Origin: an uncultured Lutibacter sp.
GTDB taxonomy: Bacteria; Bacteroidota; Bacteroidia; Flavobacteriales; Flavobacteriaceae
Assembly (NCBI RefSeq): GCF_937891065.1
Contig: NZ_CALAEQ010000206.1
Coordinates: forward strand, 1 to 33,493
Length of the DNA: 33,493 nucleotides
Reading direction: 5' to 3'
Part shown: positions 9,308 through 15,591 of the stretch, piece after piece
Layout: every line of letters begins with the position of its first letter
Numbering within the stretch: the first letter of the stretch is position 1
Translations under genes and position numbers: made by a program
The notes under the pieces: generated by a model
What the model saw: the letters and a program-made list of their open reading frames with translations, nothing else
Database searches by the model: none
What the model was told of the DNA's origin: nothing

Positions 9308-9703
9308 TTACTGATGATGATGGTTTTTACTTCCACAATTACAATTGCAACCTGATTTATTATAGGATACAGGAACTATAGCATCTAGTATCCTATTTAT
9401 TAGTTTTTCAATATCAAGATCTTTCTTCAATTTTATAACAAACCACATTATTTATAGCTAATTTTTGAATTTACTCTTCACCAATACCCCTTGTTAATAA
9501 AATACAATACCAGAAAAGGAACTATTAAAAATACCATTTTCATCATGAATAGTATGCTGTAAAGTTTTATTTTCTGTTAGCTCTAATGCTTTTAAACTTT
9601 CAATAATTGCGTCATTGTTGTGTAAATTTAAAATTACAAAGTTTAATCGCTTGTTCAGATATTATTTTTCCTTCTTAGAAGCCACAGTAACTCTTATTTT
9701 CAT
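9308..9703 (-). pseudogene. Remnant of a NifX-type (dinitrogenase iron-molybdenum cofactor family) protein
   Basis: Read on the minus strand from the ATG at 9703, the frame gives MKIRVTVASKKEK then stops. Further pieces in shifting frames read NNDAIIESLKALELTENKT, a TRGIGEE segment with a stop, then IQKLAINNVVCYKIEE, and after another frameshift DLDIEKLINRILD. The end is GCNCNCGSKNHHHQ and a stop at 9308. This order and the Cys/His-rich tail fit the small NifX/NifB-like metal-cluster-binding family found in anaerobes and facultative anaerobes. At least two in-frame stops and two frameshifts are needed to reconstruct it, so it is not functional. What remains covers most of a protein of about 130 residues. 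Confidence 0.65.
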
Positions 9704-10077
9704 AATACACTATTTTATACAAACATAGCTCTATTAACTAATGTGATTTCCATTCTAAGTTACTCCATTTTACCTTTTTTATAGTGATTATTTTACCCAT
9801 ATTAGAGTTATCCTTATTAACAATATTCATACTTATTAACAATTTTTAAAATATAATATAAGATATTAACTAATTCTTAAGAAGAGTATATTATGTTGTT
9901 TTTAGTATTGTTATAGTAAATATCAAAAATACAGAATAACCTAAAACACCTATAAACACTAAGAAAATATCACCTTAATTATTTATATTTAAGTTTCGTA
10001 ATCAAATGGTTAAATATAAATATGATTGCTTTTAAACTTTGAATTTTACAATAATCTAAAAGTTTTTAACAAAAATA
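9704..10077. other. Gene-free stretch with two possible minus-strand coding scraps
   Basis: No supported gene. On the minus strand 9830..9738 is a 30-codon ORF (MNIVNKDNSNMGK...), and 9974..9891 is an open 27-codon piece without an ATG that reads like one membrane helix (FLVFIGVLGYSVFLIFTITIL). Both could be debris from genes once next to the NifX remnant. Neither can be assigned. Confidence 0.3.
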
Positions 10078-10109
10078 TTTGTTTGTTTTAATAATTGTAC
10101 ATACATTTG
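10078..10109 (+). promoter_or_regulatory. Promoter of the marR-type gene
   Basis: TTTG at 10078-10081 and TACATTTG at 10102-10109 fit the Bacteroidota -33 / -7 consensus with 20 nt between them. This is the best complete match in the window. The inferred start of transcription is a few bases beyond 10109, within the right arm of an inverted repeat. Confidence 0.65.
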
Positions 10110-10121
10110 ATGTATATACAA
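10095..10121. promoter_or_regulatory. Inverted repeat over the promoter, likely MarR operator
   Basis: TTGTACATACAT / ATGTATATACAA, 12-bp arms with one mismatch, separated by TTG. It covers the -7 box and the expected transcription start of the downstream MarR-family gene, the classic position for autorepression. Binding is inferred. Confidence 0.6.
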
Positions 10122-10153
10122 TAGTAGTATAGATAATTGTTGTCCCCCCGAAG

Positions 10154-10600
10154 TTGAATAAAAATGATAAAAATGATGAGTTAAATTTACCTGACTTAAC
10201 AATTGCAAATATTTTGCATACAGGTAATTGGATGAATGAAAAGTTTTCAGATCATCTAAAACAATACGCATTATCTATTCAACAATTTCAAGTATTAAGT
10301 TCTTTAAGAGTATTGAAAGGTGAACCTGCAAATCTTTTAACCTTACAAGCCGAAATGGTGAGTAAGAATAGTAATACAACACGTTTGGTTGAAAAACTAA
10401 GATTGAAAGGTTTAATAACAAGAATTCAAAGTGAAGAAAATAGGAGGAAGGTTGAAATCAGAATTACAGATGCTGGTTTAAATTTATTGAATGAGATTGA
10501 AATTTTGCATTCAGATTTTCAAAATGACATTGTAGGTAATTTAACATACAATGAAATTTTAACTCTTAACAAATTATTGGAAAAAATAAGGAATAAATAA
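10154..10600 (+). CDS. MarR-family winged-helix transcriptional regulator
   Basis: 148 residues. The fold is recognisable from NWMNEKFSDHLKQYALSIQQFQVLSSLRVL (helices 1-2), the recognition region LTLQAEMVSKNSNTTRLVEKLRLKGLI and the wing TRIQSEENRRKVEIRITDAG. The start is a TTG at 10154; no ATG lies in frame upstream and the next Met (residue 27) would remove helix 1. Upstream are a consensus promoter and an overlapping palindrome, so autoregulation is likely. MarR proteins usually control a neighbouring gene, but downstream there is only repeat-rich non-coding DNA and upstream a dead NifX-type gene, so this regulator has lost, or never had, an adjacent target. The stop codon lies inside the first copy of a 21-bp repeat. 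Confidence 0.85.
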   Translation: MNKNDKNDELNLPDLTIANILHTGNWMNEKFSDHLKQYALSIQQFQVLSSLRVLKGEPANLLTLQAEMVSKNSNTTRLVEKLRLKGLITRIQSEENRRKVEIRITDAGLNLLNEIEILHSDFQNDIVGNLTYNEILTLNKLLEKIRNK

Positions 10601-10611
10601 GTCAACCCCAA
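10591..10611 (+). repeat. 21-bp CCCC repeat, copy 1
   Basis: Pattern GAATAAATAA-R-TC-R-ACCCCAA, with copies at 10713 and 10975 (two or three differences between any pair). This copy contains the marR stop codon, so the repeat may derive from, or be targeted to, the end of that gene. Confidence 0.6.
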
Positions 10612-10625
10612 GCACGAGTGATTTA

Positions 10626-10667
10626 TTATGATATAGCGTTTATCACCCCATGAATGCTATATCATAA
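10626..10667. repeat. Long hairpin with a CACCCC loop
   Basis: TTATGATATAGC pairs perfectly with GCTATATCATAA, and the pairing continues inward through a G-T and TTTAT/ATGAA (one G-T), giving about 18 bp with the six-base loop CACCCC. There is no T tail, so it is not a typical terminator. Confidence 0.7.
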
Positions 10668-10712
10668 AAGTCAAAAACAAGTTAGTATTAACAATTAATT
10701 AGTGAAAAGTAT

Positions 10713-10733
10713 GAATAAATAAATCGACCCCAA
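10713..10733 (+). repeat. 21-bp CCCC repeat, copy 2
   Basis: Same pattern as at 10591. It is followed directly by a small hairpin AACAAAA / TTTTGTT (10733-10750). Confidence 0.6.
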
Positions 10734-10974
10734 ACAAAATTGGTTTTGTTAAATAATATTAAATACCCAATAATATAATGATGGAAACCAAATTAGATTA
10801 TAAGCATGATTGAAAAGTAAGATCAAATTAATTAGTAAGAATTTGTAAACAATAAATCAGCACTAAGAGGTAGTCTCACTGTAGTCACATACAAAATAAA
10901 GCAGTCCGAAAAATGTTTTAAGATGTTAGATGATTAGTAAGAACTTTGTTTCTGCCTCTTTAATTTAAAGAAAA

Positions 10975-10995
10975 GAATAATTAAATCAACCCCAA
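10975..10995 (+). repeat. 21-bp CCCC repeat, copy 3
   Basis: Same pattern as at 10591, followed by a second CCCC (10999-11002) and by the ATG of the doubtful ORF at 11011. Confidence 0.6.
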
Positions 10996-11176
10996 AAACC
11001 CCAAAAAATTATGATTTCAAAATCATTAATTGTTTCAAAGTTTACTTATATAGTTGCTCCAATCAAAAGTTTTGTGATTAAAAGTAGTACTAGTACAACT
11101 TCTTCTTTGAAATATAATTTTACTTCAGTTTTAACTGATTTTGAAAATTTATTATTCTTTTTAGAAATAAAAAAAT

Positions 11177-11247
11177 CAGCCGTAACATATTTATCAATAT
11201 AAAAACCTTTCCCACAACGGTGTATTGTACGATAATAATTGCGGCTG
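11177..11247. repeat. 71-nt imperfect palindrome, family member A
   Basis: Outer arms CAGCCGTAA / TTGCGGCTG (one G-T), with further pairing TATTTATC / GATAATA. The centre contains CCCACAACGGTGTAT. It shares arm sequence, core and length with the palindromes at 11983 and 12084. The outer flanks are A-rich on the left and T-rich on the right. Confidence 0.65.
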
Positions 11248-11300
11248 TCTTTTTAAACTTATAAACTAGAATTTAACCCCAAATTTCAACCCCACAAACA

Positions 11301-11795
11301 ATGAACCCCTCAAAAATTAACCTACTATTATTCGCTTTCGTTTGCACTGTTATAACTTCTTGCTCTATAGAAGAAAATGGAATTTATTTTGATGAAATAA
11401 ATGAAGTAAAAGAAGGATATTCCATCATGGAATTAGAAATAATGGACTTAGTTAATAATCATAGAGAAGAATTAGGTCTGTTCCCATTAATTAATTTAAA
11501 CATTATATCTTCTGTAGCATTATCACATACAACCTATATGGTTGAAACAAACGTGGTAAACCACAATAATTTTGCAGAGAATCATAAAAACTTAGTTATA
11601 AAAGCTAATGCAAAATCTGTAGGTGAAAATGTAGCTTATGGTTTTGAAACAGCATCTGGAGTTGTAAATGGATGGTTAAATAGTGAAGGACACAAAGCAA
11701 TTTTAGAAAAAAGTAATTATACCCACTTTGGAATTTCAATTGAGCAAAATAGTGAAGGAAGAAATTATTTTACCCAAATATTTATTCAACAATAA
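11301..11795 (+). CDS. CAP-domain (SCP/PR1-like) lipoprotein
   Basis: 164 residues with a lipoprotein signal (lipid Cys21 in VITSC). The rest is a minimal CAP domain: MDLVNNHREELG (helix 1), VALSHTTYMVETNVVNHNNF with the conserved His residues, the SVGENVAYGF motif, GVVNGWLNSEGHKAIL and THFGISIEQ with a closing YFTQIF strand. CAP proteins are secreted or envelope proteins with varied roles; no activity can be assigned. The upstream region has three CCCC motifs (11277, 11290 and one just after the ATG), and palindromes of one family lie on both sides (11177 and 11983). This suggests it sits in a mobile or cassette-like setting. Confidence 0.85.
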   Translation: MNPSKINLLLFAFVCTVITSCSIEENGIYFDEINEVKEGYSIMELEIMDLVNNHREELGLFPLINLNIISSVALSHTTYMVETNVVNHNNFAENHKNLVIKANAKSVGENVAYGFETASGVVNGWLNSEGHKAILEKSNYTHFGISIEQNSEGRNYFTQIFIQQ

Positions 11796-11812
11796 ATTAT
11801 TAAATTTTAATT

Positions 11813-11956
11813 ATGATTTTATTAGAAAAAATCCCGGCTGAAAAGATAAAAACTAAATTCGAAAGAATTTATATAAATACAATTACTCCATATTTTGAGT
11901 TTAAAAATAAAGATGGAAGAGGCGTATTACCAATAAAACGATGTATTAGATTATAA
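11813..11956 (+). CDS. Possible small protein, 47 residues, unknown
   Basis: An ATG 17 nt after the CAP-gene stop opens a frame of 47 codons (MILLEKIPAEKIKTKFERIY... ending IKRCIRL). It is short, basic and without a signal peptide. Its last bases run into the hairpin at 11956. It may be a real downstream gene or the front end of a gene cut by the palindromes. I do not recognise it. Confidence 0.3.
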   Translation: MILLEKIPAEKIKTKFERIYINTITPYFEFKNKDGRGVLPIKRCIRL

Positions 11957-11982
11957 ATATTAAGTTGTCCCCACTTAATATT
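11956..11982. repeat. Hairpin with TGTCCCC loop
   Basis: A perfect 10-bp stem AATATTAAGT / ACTTAATATT around TGTCCCC. It abuts the next palindrome without a gap. No T run follows. Confidence 0.65.
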
Positions 11983-12056
11983 AAAACAGTTGTAAAATCT
12001 TATAATTGTCGTCCCCACAACGGTAGTATAATAAGAGTTTGAATTACAACTGTTTT
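11983..12056. repeat. 74-nt palindrome, family member C
   Basis: Perfect 13-bp outer arms AAAACAGTTGTAA / TTACAACTGTTTT, an inner TCTTAT / ATAAGA stem, and the core GTCGTCCCCACAACGG. Same architecture as the palindromes at 11177 and 12084. Confidence 0.7.
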
Positions 12057-12083
12057 ATTTTAAATTATTAAGTTTCATAAAAA

Positions 12084-12155
12084 ACAGCCGCAACATACTT
12101 GAAAAAAACTGTCGTCCCCACGATAATTTCTTATTATTCAGTTTATTACGACTGT
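12084..12155. repeat. 72-nt imperfect palindrome, family member B
   Basis: Outer arms ACAGCCGCAA / TTACGACTGT (8 of 10 paired), inner AAACTG / CAGTTT, and the centre GTCGTCCCCACGA. The left arm is nearly identical to the left arm of the 11177 copy (CAGCCGYAACATA). Confidence 0.6.
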
Positions 12156-12329
12156 AAATCTTTTAACCATATTTAGTAAATAATGTTAAAAGATTAAATA
12201 TTCTTGAACTATTTTTAGGTTTTGTAAATGTAATTTATAACATCTATAATTCCAATTATTTTTTACCTAAATTTAGATGCAGTTTTATACTGCATATTTT
12301 TAATTTGTCTTATTCATTTAATTTTTAAA
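12156..12329. terminator. Leader with terminator-like hairpin before the thioesterase gene
   Basis: This interval is otherwise empty. At 12277-12295 ATGCAGT / ACTGCAT forms a 7-bp hairpin with a 5-nt loop followed by ATTTTT, 34 nt before the thioesterase ATG. It may end transcription coming from the repeat region or act as a leader structure. Confidence 0.4.
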
Positions 12330-12734
12330 ATGGAAAATTTTAATAGATTTACTTTTACATTAATCGTCACCAATAATGAATTAGATGATTTAAATCATGT
12401 GAATAACATTCATTATATAAAATGGGTACAAGAAGCAGCTCAAAAACATTGGAAAATATTAAGTAACACCAATTTAGACACTAAATATGTATGGGTTGTT
12501 TTAAGACATGAAATAGATTACATAGCATCGGCTATATTACATGATATAATAACTGTAAACACTTGGATTGTAAAATCTTATGGTGTAAAGTCTGAACGTT
12601 TTGTTGAAATAAAAAAAGGTTCAAAAACAATTGCAAAAGCTAAAACTATTTGGTGTTTATTAGATAAAACAACGATGAAACCAGCAAGAATTCCTTCAGA
12701 AATTCTAGAAATTTTAGAGACTAAAAAAGAATAA
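12330..12734 (+). CDS. Acyl-CoA thioesterase, hotdog fold (4HBT type)
   Basis: 134 residues matching the YbgC/FatA-like 4-hydroxybenzoyl-CoA thioesterase fold. The motif DDLNHVNNIHYIKWVQEAAQKHW (residues 19-41) contains the conserved D-x-N-HVNN-x-Y helix start with the candidate catalytic residues, followed by antiparallel strands (WVVLRHEIDYIASA, DIITVNTWIVKS, SERFVEIKKGSKTIAKAKTIWCLLD). It would hydrolyse acyl-CoA or acyl-ACP in the cytosol; the chain-length preference cannot be read. It is convergent with the glycosyltransferase gene, 14 nt between stops. Confidence 0.88.
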   Translation: MENFNRFTFTLIVTNNELDDLNHVNNIHYIKWVQEAAQKHWKILSNTNLDTKYVWVVLRHEIDYIASAILHDIITVNTWIVKSYGVKSERFVEIKKGSKTIAKAKTIWCLLDKTTMKPARIPSEILEILETKKE

Positions 12735-12748
12735 AATATTAACTATTA

Positions 12749-13978
12749 TTACTTGTTTTTTTCTTCAATCCACTTAGCCATATATTTTGTACTTTTTAAC
12801 GTATGATGCATTAATATTGCTCCTGTAAAGTTGTTTAATCGATGTTCAAATGTATTTTTAATTAGAAATTCAATTTTCTTAATTAATTTTTTACTGAATT
12901 TTTCTTTTGAAAAACAGCGGTTAATAATTTCAACACCATTTTGTTGTGCTTTTAACCATAATTTTTCATTGGTATATAATTCTATTGCATTTAAAGCAAA
13001 CTCTTTCGGTTCATTAGTTATACAACCATTCCAGGGTAATTTACTATGCATAGCTTCAGCTCCAATAGTTGAAGTTATGCTAGGTGTTCCATACTGCATA
13101 GCATCAACTAATTTTCCTTTTAATCCAGCTCCGAATTGAAGTGGTGCTAAACATATTTTTGAATTCTTAAATATTTCTTTTGAACTTTCTGCCCAACCTT
13201 TTATTAAAAAACCTTCTTTTTCATTGTGCAATTGATATACTTTTTCGGTAGCGTAGGCTCCATAAACAAGCATCTTTGCATCAGGTAATTTTCGTTTAAT
13301 TAAAGGCCAAATGTTAGTCTTTAAATAGATAACAGCATTCCAATTGGGTTCATGTCTAAAATTTCCAATAGTCATAAAATGATTTCTATCTTGAAAAGTA
13401 GGGTAGGAGTTTAATAAATTTACATTCAAACTTTCAAGTAAAAAAGGAACATATTGCAAAAGCGATTTGTCCACTTTAAAAATATTCGTTAATAGCTTCA
13501 TTTCATATTTTGAAATAATAAGAGTTAAATCACAACGGTAAATACTTGCTAATTCGCGCTTTGTTAAATCATTCATTAATAAATCTAATGATACTTCAGC
13601 ATTATTTTTATGAGCTATTTGTCTTGCGTTTCTTAAAAAATGTAAATCTTCAGTATCTAATATTCTTAATGCATTAGGACAATTTTCAGCAATTCTCCAT
13701 CCAAATTGTTCTTCTATTAAAAATCTATCAAATAAAACAATTGTTGGATCTAATTCAAGTATAAAGGAATCGAAACTAGAATTATTTAGTTGAATTTCAG
13801 TTGTTTGAATATTAAATTTTTCTAAATTATATGAGTTGTCAGTTTTAGCTGCAGCACTAGCAAAAGTTATTTTATAATTATTAAGTTGAAATACTTCAAT
13901 AAGTTGAAGCATTCTAGTTCCTGCAGCAGTTGATGTAGGTTCGGGCCAAACAAACCCAATAATTAACAGTTTTTTCAT
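12749..13978 (-). CDS. Glycosyltransferase, GT4-like (GT-B fold)
   Basis: 409 residues. The N-terminal Rossmann domain starts KKLLIIGFVWPEPTSTAAGTRMLQLIEVF with the glycine-containing acceptor loop. The C-terminal domain has FMTIGNFRHEPNWNAVIYL (start of the donor domain), KMLVYGAYATEKVYQL, GWAESSKEIFKNSKICLAPLQFGAGLKGKLVDAMQYGTPSITSTIGAEAM, where the usual E-x7-E region is replaced by FGAGLKGKLVDAM as in several family 1 transferases. Donor and acceptor are unknown; a polysaccharide or surface-glycan role is an inference. No other glycan genes are adjacent, so it is solitary. A terminator belonging to the upstream membrane-protein gene separates the two. Confidence 0.85.
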   Translation of the reverse strand: MKKLLIIGFVWPEPTSTAAGTRMLQLIEVFQLNNYKITFASAAAKTDNSYNLEKFNIQTTEIQLNNSSFDSFILELDPTIVLFDRFLIEEQFGWRIAENCPNALRILDTEDLHFLRNARQIAHKNNAEVSLDLLMNDLTKRELASIYRCDLTLIISKYEMKLLTNIFKVDKSLLQYVPFLLESLNVNLLNSYPTFQDRNHFMTIGNFRHEPNWNAVIYLKTNIWPLIKRKLPDAKMLVYGAYATEKVYQLHNEKEGFLIKGWAESSKEIFKNSKICLAPLQFGAGLKGKLVDAMQYGTPSITSTIGAEAMHSKLPWNGCITNEPKEFALNAIELYTNEKLWLKAQQNGVEIINRCFSKEKFSKKLIKKIEFLIKNTFEHRLNNFTGAILMHHTLKSTKYMAKWIEEKNK

Positions 13979-14009
13979 ATAACTTCAAAAATAATAAAGT
14001 TTAAGCATA

Positions 14010-14041
14010 AAAAACCCTGAATTTTAAAATTCAGGGTTTTT
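14010..14041 (-). terminator. Terminator after the four-helix membrane protein gene
   Basis: A near-perfect palindrome AAAAACCCTGAATTT...AAATTCAGGGTTTTT, 26 nt beyond the stop codon on the minus strand. Confidence 0.8.
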
Positions 14042-14066
14042 ATAACTTGTTTAAGCTTAGTAATGG

Positions 14067-14495
14067 TTAAATCCATCCTTTTTCTTGACATTTTTTAGAA
14101 TACCAAATTAAAAATACAGCAATTCCTATAACAACTATTGGCATTATCGCTTTAGATGGAGATAATTCCATATAATCTTGTATAAAAAAGTTATAAACAA
14201 ACTGTACAAGAACTGTCAATAATGATATAATAAATAGAGTTACAGCCCATTTTTTTCTTATTAAAAGAGCAATACACCCTACAAAACCAGCAAAAACGGC
14301 AATTGCAAAAGCAGCAGTAACCCAAGCAGGAACGTTGGTGTAATATAGTTGGTCAGCTTCTGGCAGTGCACTTAAAATTTCATCGGTCATATAAGCTTGT
14401 CCTATATAAGCGGCTACTCCCATAATGTTCCAAAATAATGCTGCAACACCAATTACCCAAAAAGTTGGCGTTGGTTTGTTAAGTGAATTTGTCAT
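14067..14495 (-). CDS. Small integral membrane protein, four helices, unknown
   Basis: 142 residues from the ATG at 14495 (MTNSLNKPTPTFW); the frame upstream offers only a TTG. Four hydrophobic segments are evident: FWVIGVAALFWNIMGVAAYI, VTAAFAIAVFAGFVGCIALLI, WAVTLFIISLLTVLVQFVY and AIMPIVVIGIAVFLIWYS, with short polar loops and a C-terminal KKCQEKGWI. This is a conserved Bacteroidota membrane protein, sometimes labelled a sugar transporter in annotations as I recall, without evidence in the sequence. It stands alone with its own terminator. Confidence 0.75.
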   Translation of the reverse strand: MTNSLNKPTPTFWVIGVAALFWNIMGVAAYIGQAYMTDEILSALPEADQLYYTNVPAWVTAAFAIAVFAGFVGCIALLIRKKWAVTLFIISLLTVLVQFVYNFFIQDYMELSPSKAIMPIVVIGIAVFLIWYSKKCQEKGWI

Positions 14496-14501
14496 AATCA
14501 A

Positions 14502-14813
14502 AAGTTTTAAGTTAGTTAAATATTCTAGTTTAAATTGTCGATTACAAATTAAGTAAATATTTGAATTTACACAAGCTAAGAACTTTCAGTATAAAATTCA
14601 TATTAATAGCTTCTAAAATTAAATGTATTTTTACCTAAAAATAGAGTTAATTCATATTTAAATCTGGAATATTTAAGCTTTTATATTGATTTAAATAGGT
14701 GAATTTGTTAATGAGTTGTACAAAAAACCTATTAAAAATCGGCTTTTTTAGCTCTAAACAATTAAAAACAACTATTTTACTGAAATAGTTTTTAAAAATT
14801 AAAATTGAAATGT
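14502..14813. other. Divergent intergenic region without a gene
   Basis: This holds the upstream regions of the membrane protein gene and the cold-shock-domain gene. The only structure I see is a weak hairpin AACTATTT / AAATAGTT at 14770-14790 with a short T tail. A minus-strand open frame here is low-complexity and overlaps the start of the next gene, so it is not called. Confidence 0.4.
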
Positions 14814-14821
14814 TATATTTG
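14814..14821 (+). promoter_or_regulatory. -7 box (TATATTTG) of the cold-shock-domain gene
   Basis: Matches TAnnTTTG, 34 nt before the ATG. No clear -33 element. Confidence 0.45.
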
Positions 14822-14855
14822 CAAAAAATAAATAACCTAAAATATATAATAGTTA

Positions 14856-15296
14856 ATGGCTGGATCACAAGAAACCTTTGGTAAAAAAGAAAGAGAAAAA
14901 AAGCGTCTGAAGAAAAAACAAGATAAACTGTTGAAGAAAGAGGAGCGAAAAGCTAGTGGACAGGAGAATGAGTTTATTTATGTTGATGAATTTGGGCAGC
15001 TTACTGATACGCCAATGGATCCTTCTAAAAAAATTAAAGTTGATGCTTCAACTATTGAAATAGGAATACCTAAAAAAGAAGATAGAGAAGTAGAAGAAGT
15101 GGCTGATAAAGTAGGTAAAGTTTCTTTCTTTGATACTTCTAAAGGATTTGGTTTTATTATTGATACAACTTCTCAAGAGAAATATTTTGTACACGTAAGT
15201 GGATTATTAGAAGAAATTAAAGAAAACGATAAAGTAACTTTTGAATTAGAACGTGGTTTAAAAGGTATGAATGCTGTTAGAGTTAAGAAAGTTTAA
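14856..15296 (+). CDS. Cold-shock-domain protein with a basic N-terminal extension
   Basis: 146 residues. Residues 8-33 are very rich in Lys/Arg/Glu (FGKKEREKKRLKKKQDKLLKKEERK), probably a charged helix. A linker with EFIYVDEFGQLTDTP follows, then a complete cold-shock domain at about 87-146 with RNP1-like KGFGFII and RNP2-like YFVHVSGL. It should bind single-stranded RNA or DNA. The domain is clearly related to the small CspA encoded at 25772, but the extension sets it apart and may add RNA or ribosome contacts. Monocistronic: own -7 box and a strong terminator. Confidence 0.87.
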   Translation: MAGSQETFGKKEREKKRLKKKQDKLLKKEERKASGQENEFIYVDEFGQLTDTPMDPSKKIKVDASTIEIGIPKKEDREVEEVADKVGKVSFFDTSKGFGFIIDTTSQEKYFVHVSGLLEEIKENDKVTFELERGLKGMNAVRVKKV

Positions 15297-15356
15297 GTAT
15301 AAACCTTCTTAAATGATTCATGCTTAATTAGTTTAAAGTTATTGTAAATTTTTATA

Positions 15357-15388
15357 AAAAACCAGAGATATTAATTCTCTGGTTTTTT
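15357..15388 (+). terminator. Terminator after the cold-shock-domain gene
   Basis: A perfect 12-bp stem AAAAACCAGAGA / TCTCTGGTTTTT, 7-nt loop, T tail. Confidence 0.85.
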
Positions 15389-15591
15389 GCATTAATGCAT
15401 TAACTTGTCTTATAATAGTACTGAAATATAACAATTTTTATGATGTTTTTTTGTCAAAAAAAGCGCTCATAATTATAATAAGTATTACTTTTGAGCAACT
15501 TTTTCAAGTTAATTTTAAAAAAACTATAATTCTGTTTGGTCAATCTTCTAAATATTTAAATCTATAATGACAATTTTATACAAGCAATATT

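Larger units (their letters stand above)
10601..11176. other. Non-coding repeat-rich interval
   Basis: No gene is supported. It holds three 21-bp CCCC repeats, a long hairpin (10626-10667), a 7-bp hairpin at 10733-10750, and a possible long-range stem AAGAGGTAG (10865) / CTGCCTCTT (10952) closing about 96 nt. A 63-codon plus-strand ORF at 11011 is Ser/Thr/Lys-rich and doubtful. The opposite strand over the same stretch is open for about 65 codons without an ATG. C runs are frequent here and rare in the rest of the window. Confidence 0.5.

Noticed and set aside
11011-11202. 63-codon plus-strand ORF after the third CCCC repeat
   Set aside because: Low-complexity Ser/Thr/Lys composition, it runs into palindrome A, and the opposite strand reads at least as protein-like. 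No recognisable domain.
11046-11255. Minus-strand open frame (about 65 codons, ending in a hydrophobic segment VVLVLLLITKLLIGATI)
   Set aside because: No ATG start and overlaps the palindrome. It may be a gene relic but is not supportable as a gene.
10591-12119. CRISPR array
   Set aside because: Repeats are not evenly spaced, there are only three copies of the 21-mer, and there are no cas genes.
11177-12155. Integron attC sites
   Set aside because: Length and palindromic form fit, but the arms read GTTRCRR rather than GTTRRRY and no integron integrase is in the window. Kept only as an analogy.
14647-14868. 73-codon minus-strand ORF before the cold-shock-domain gene
   Set aside because: Phe/Ile/Asn-rich translation typical of AT-rich non-coding DNA, and it overlaps the promoter and start of a clear gene.
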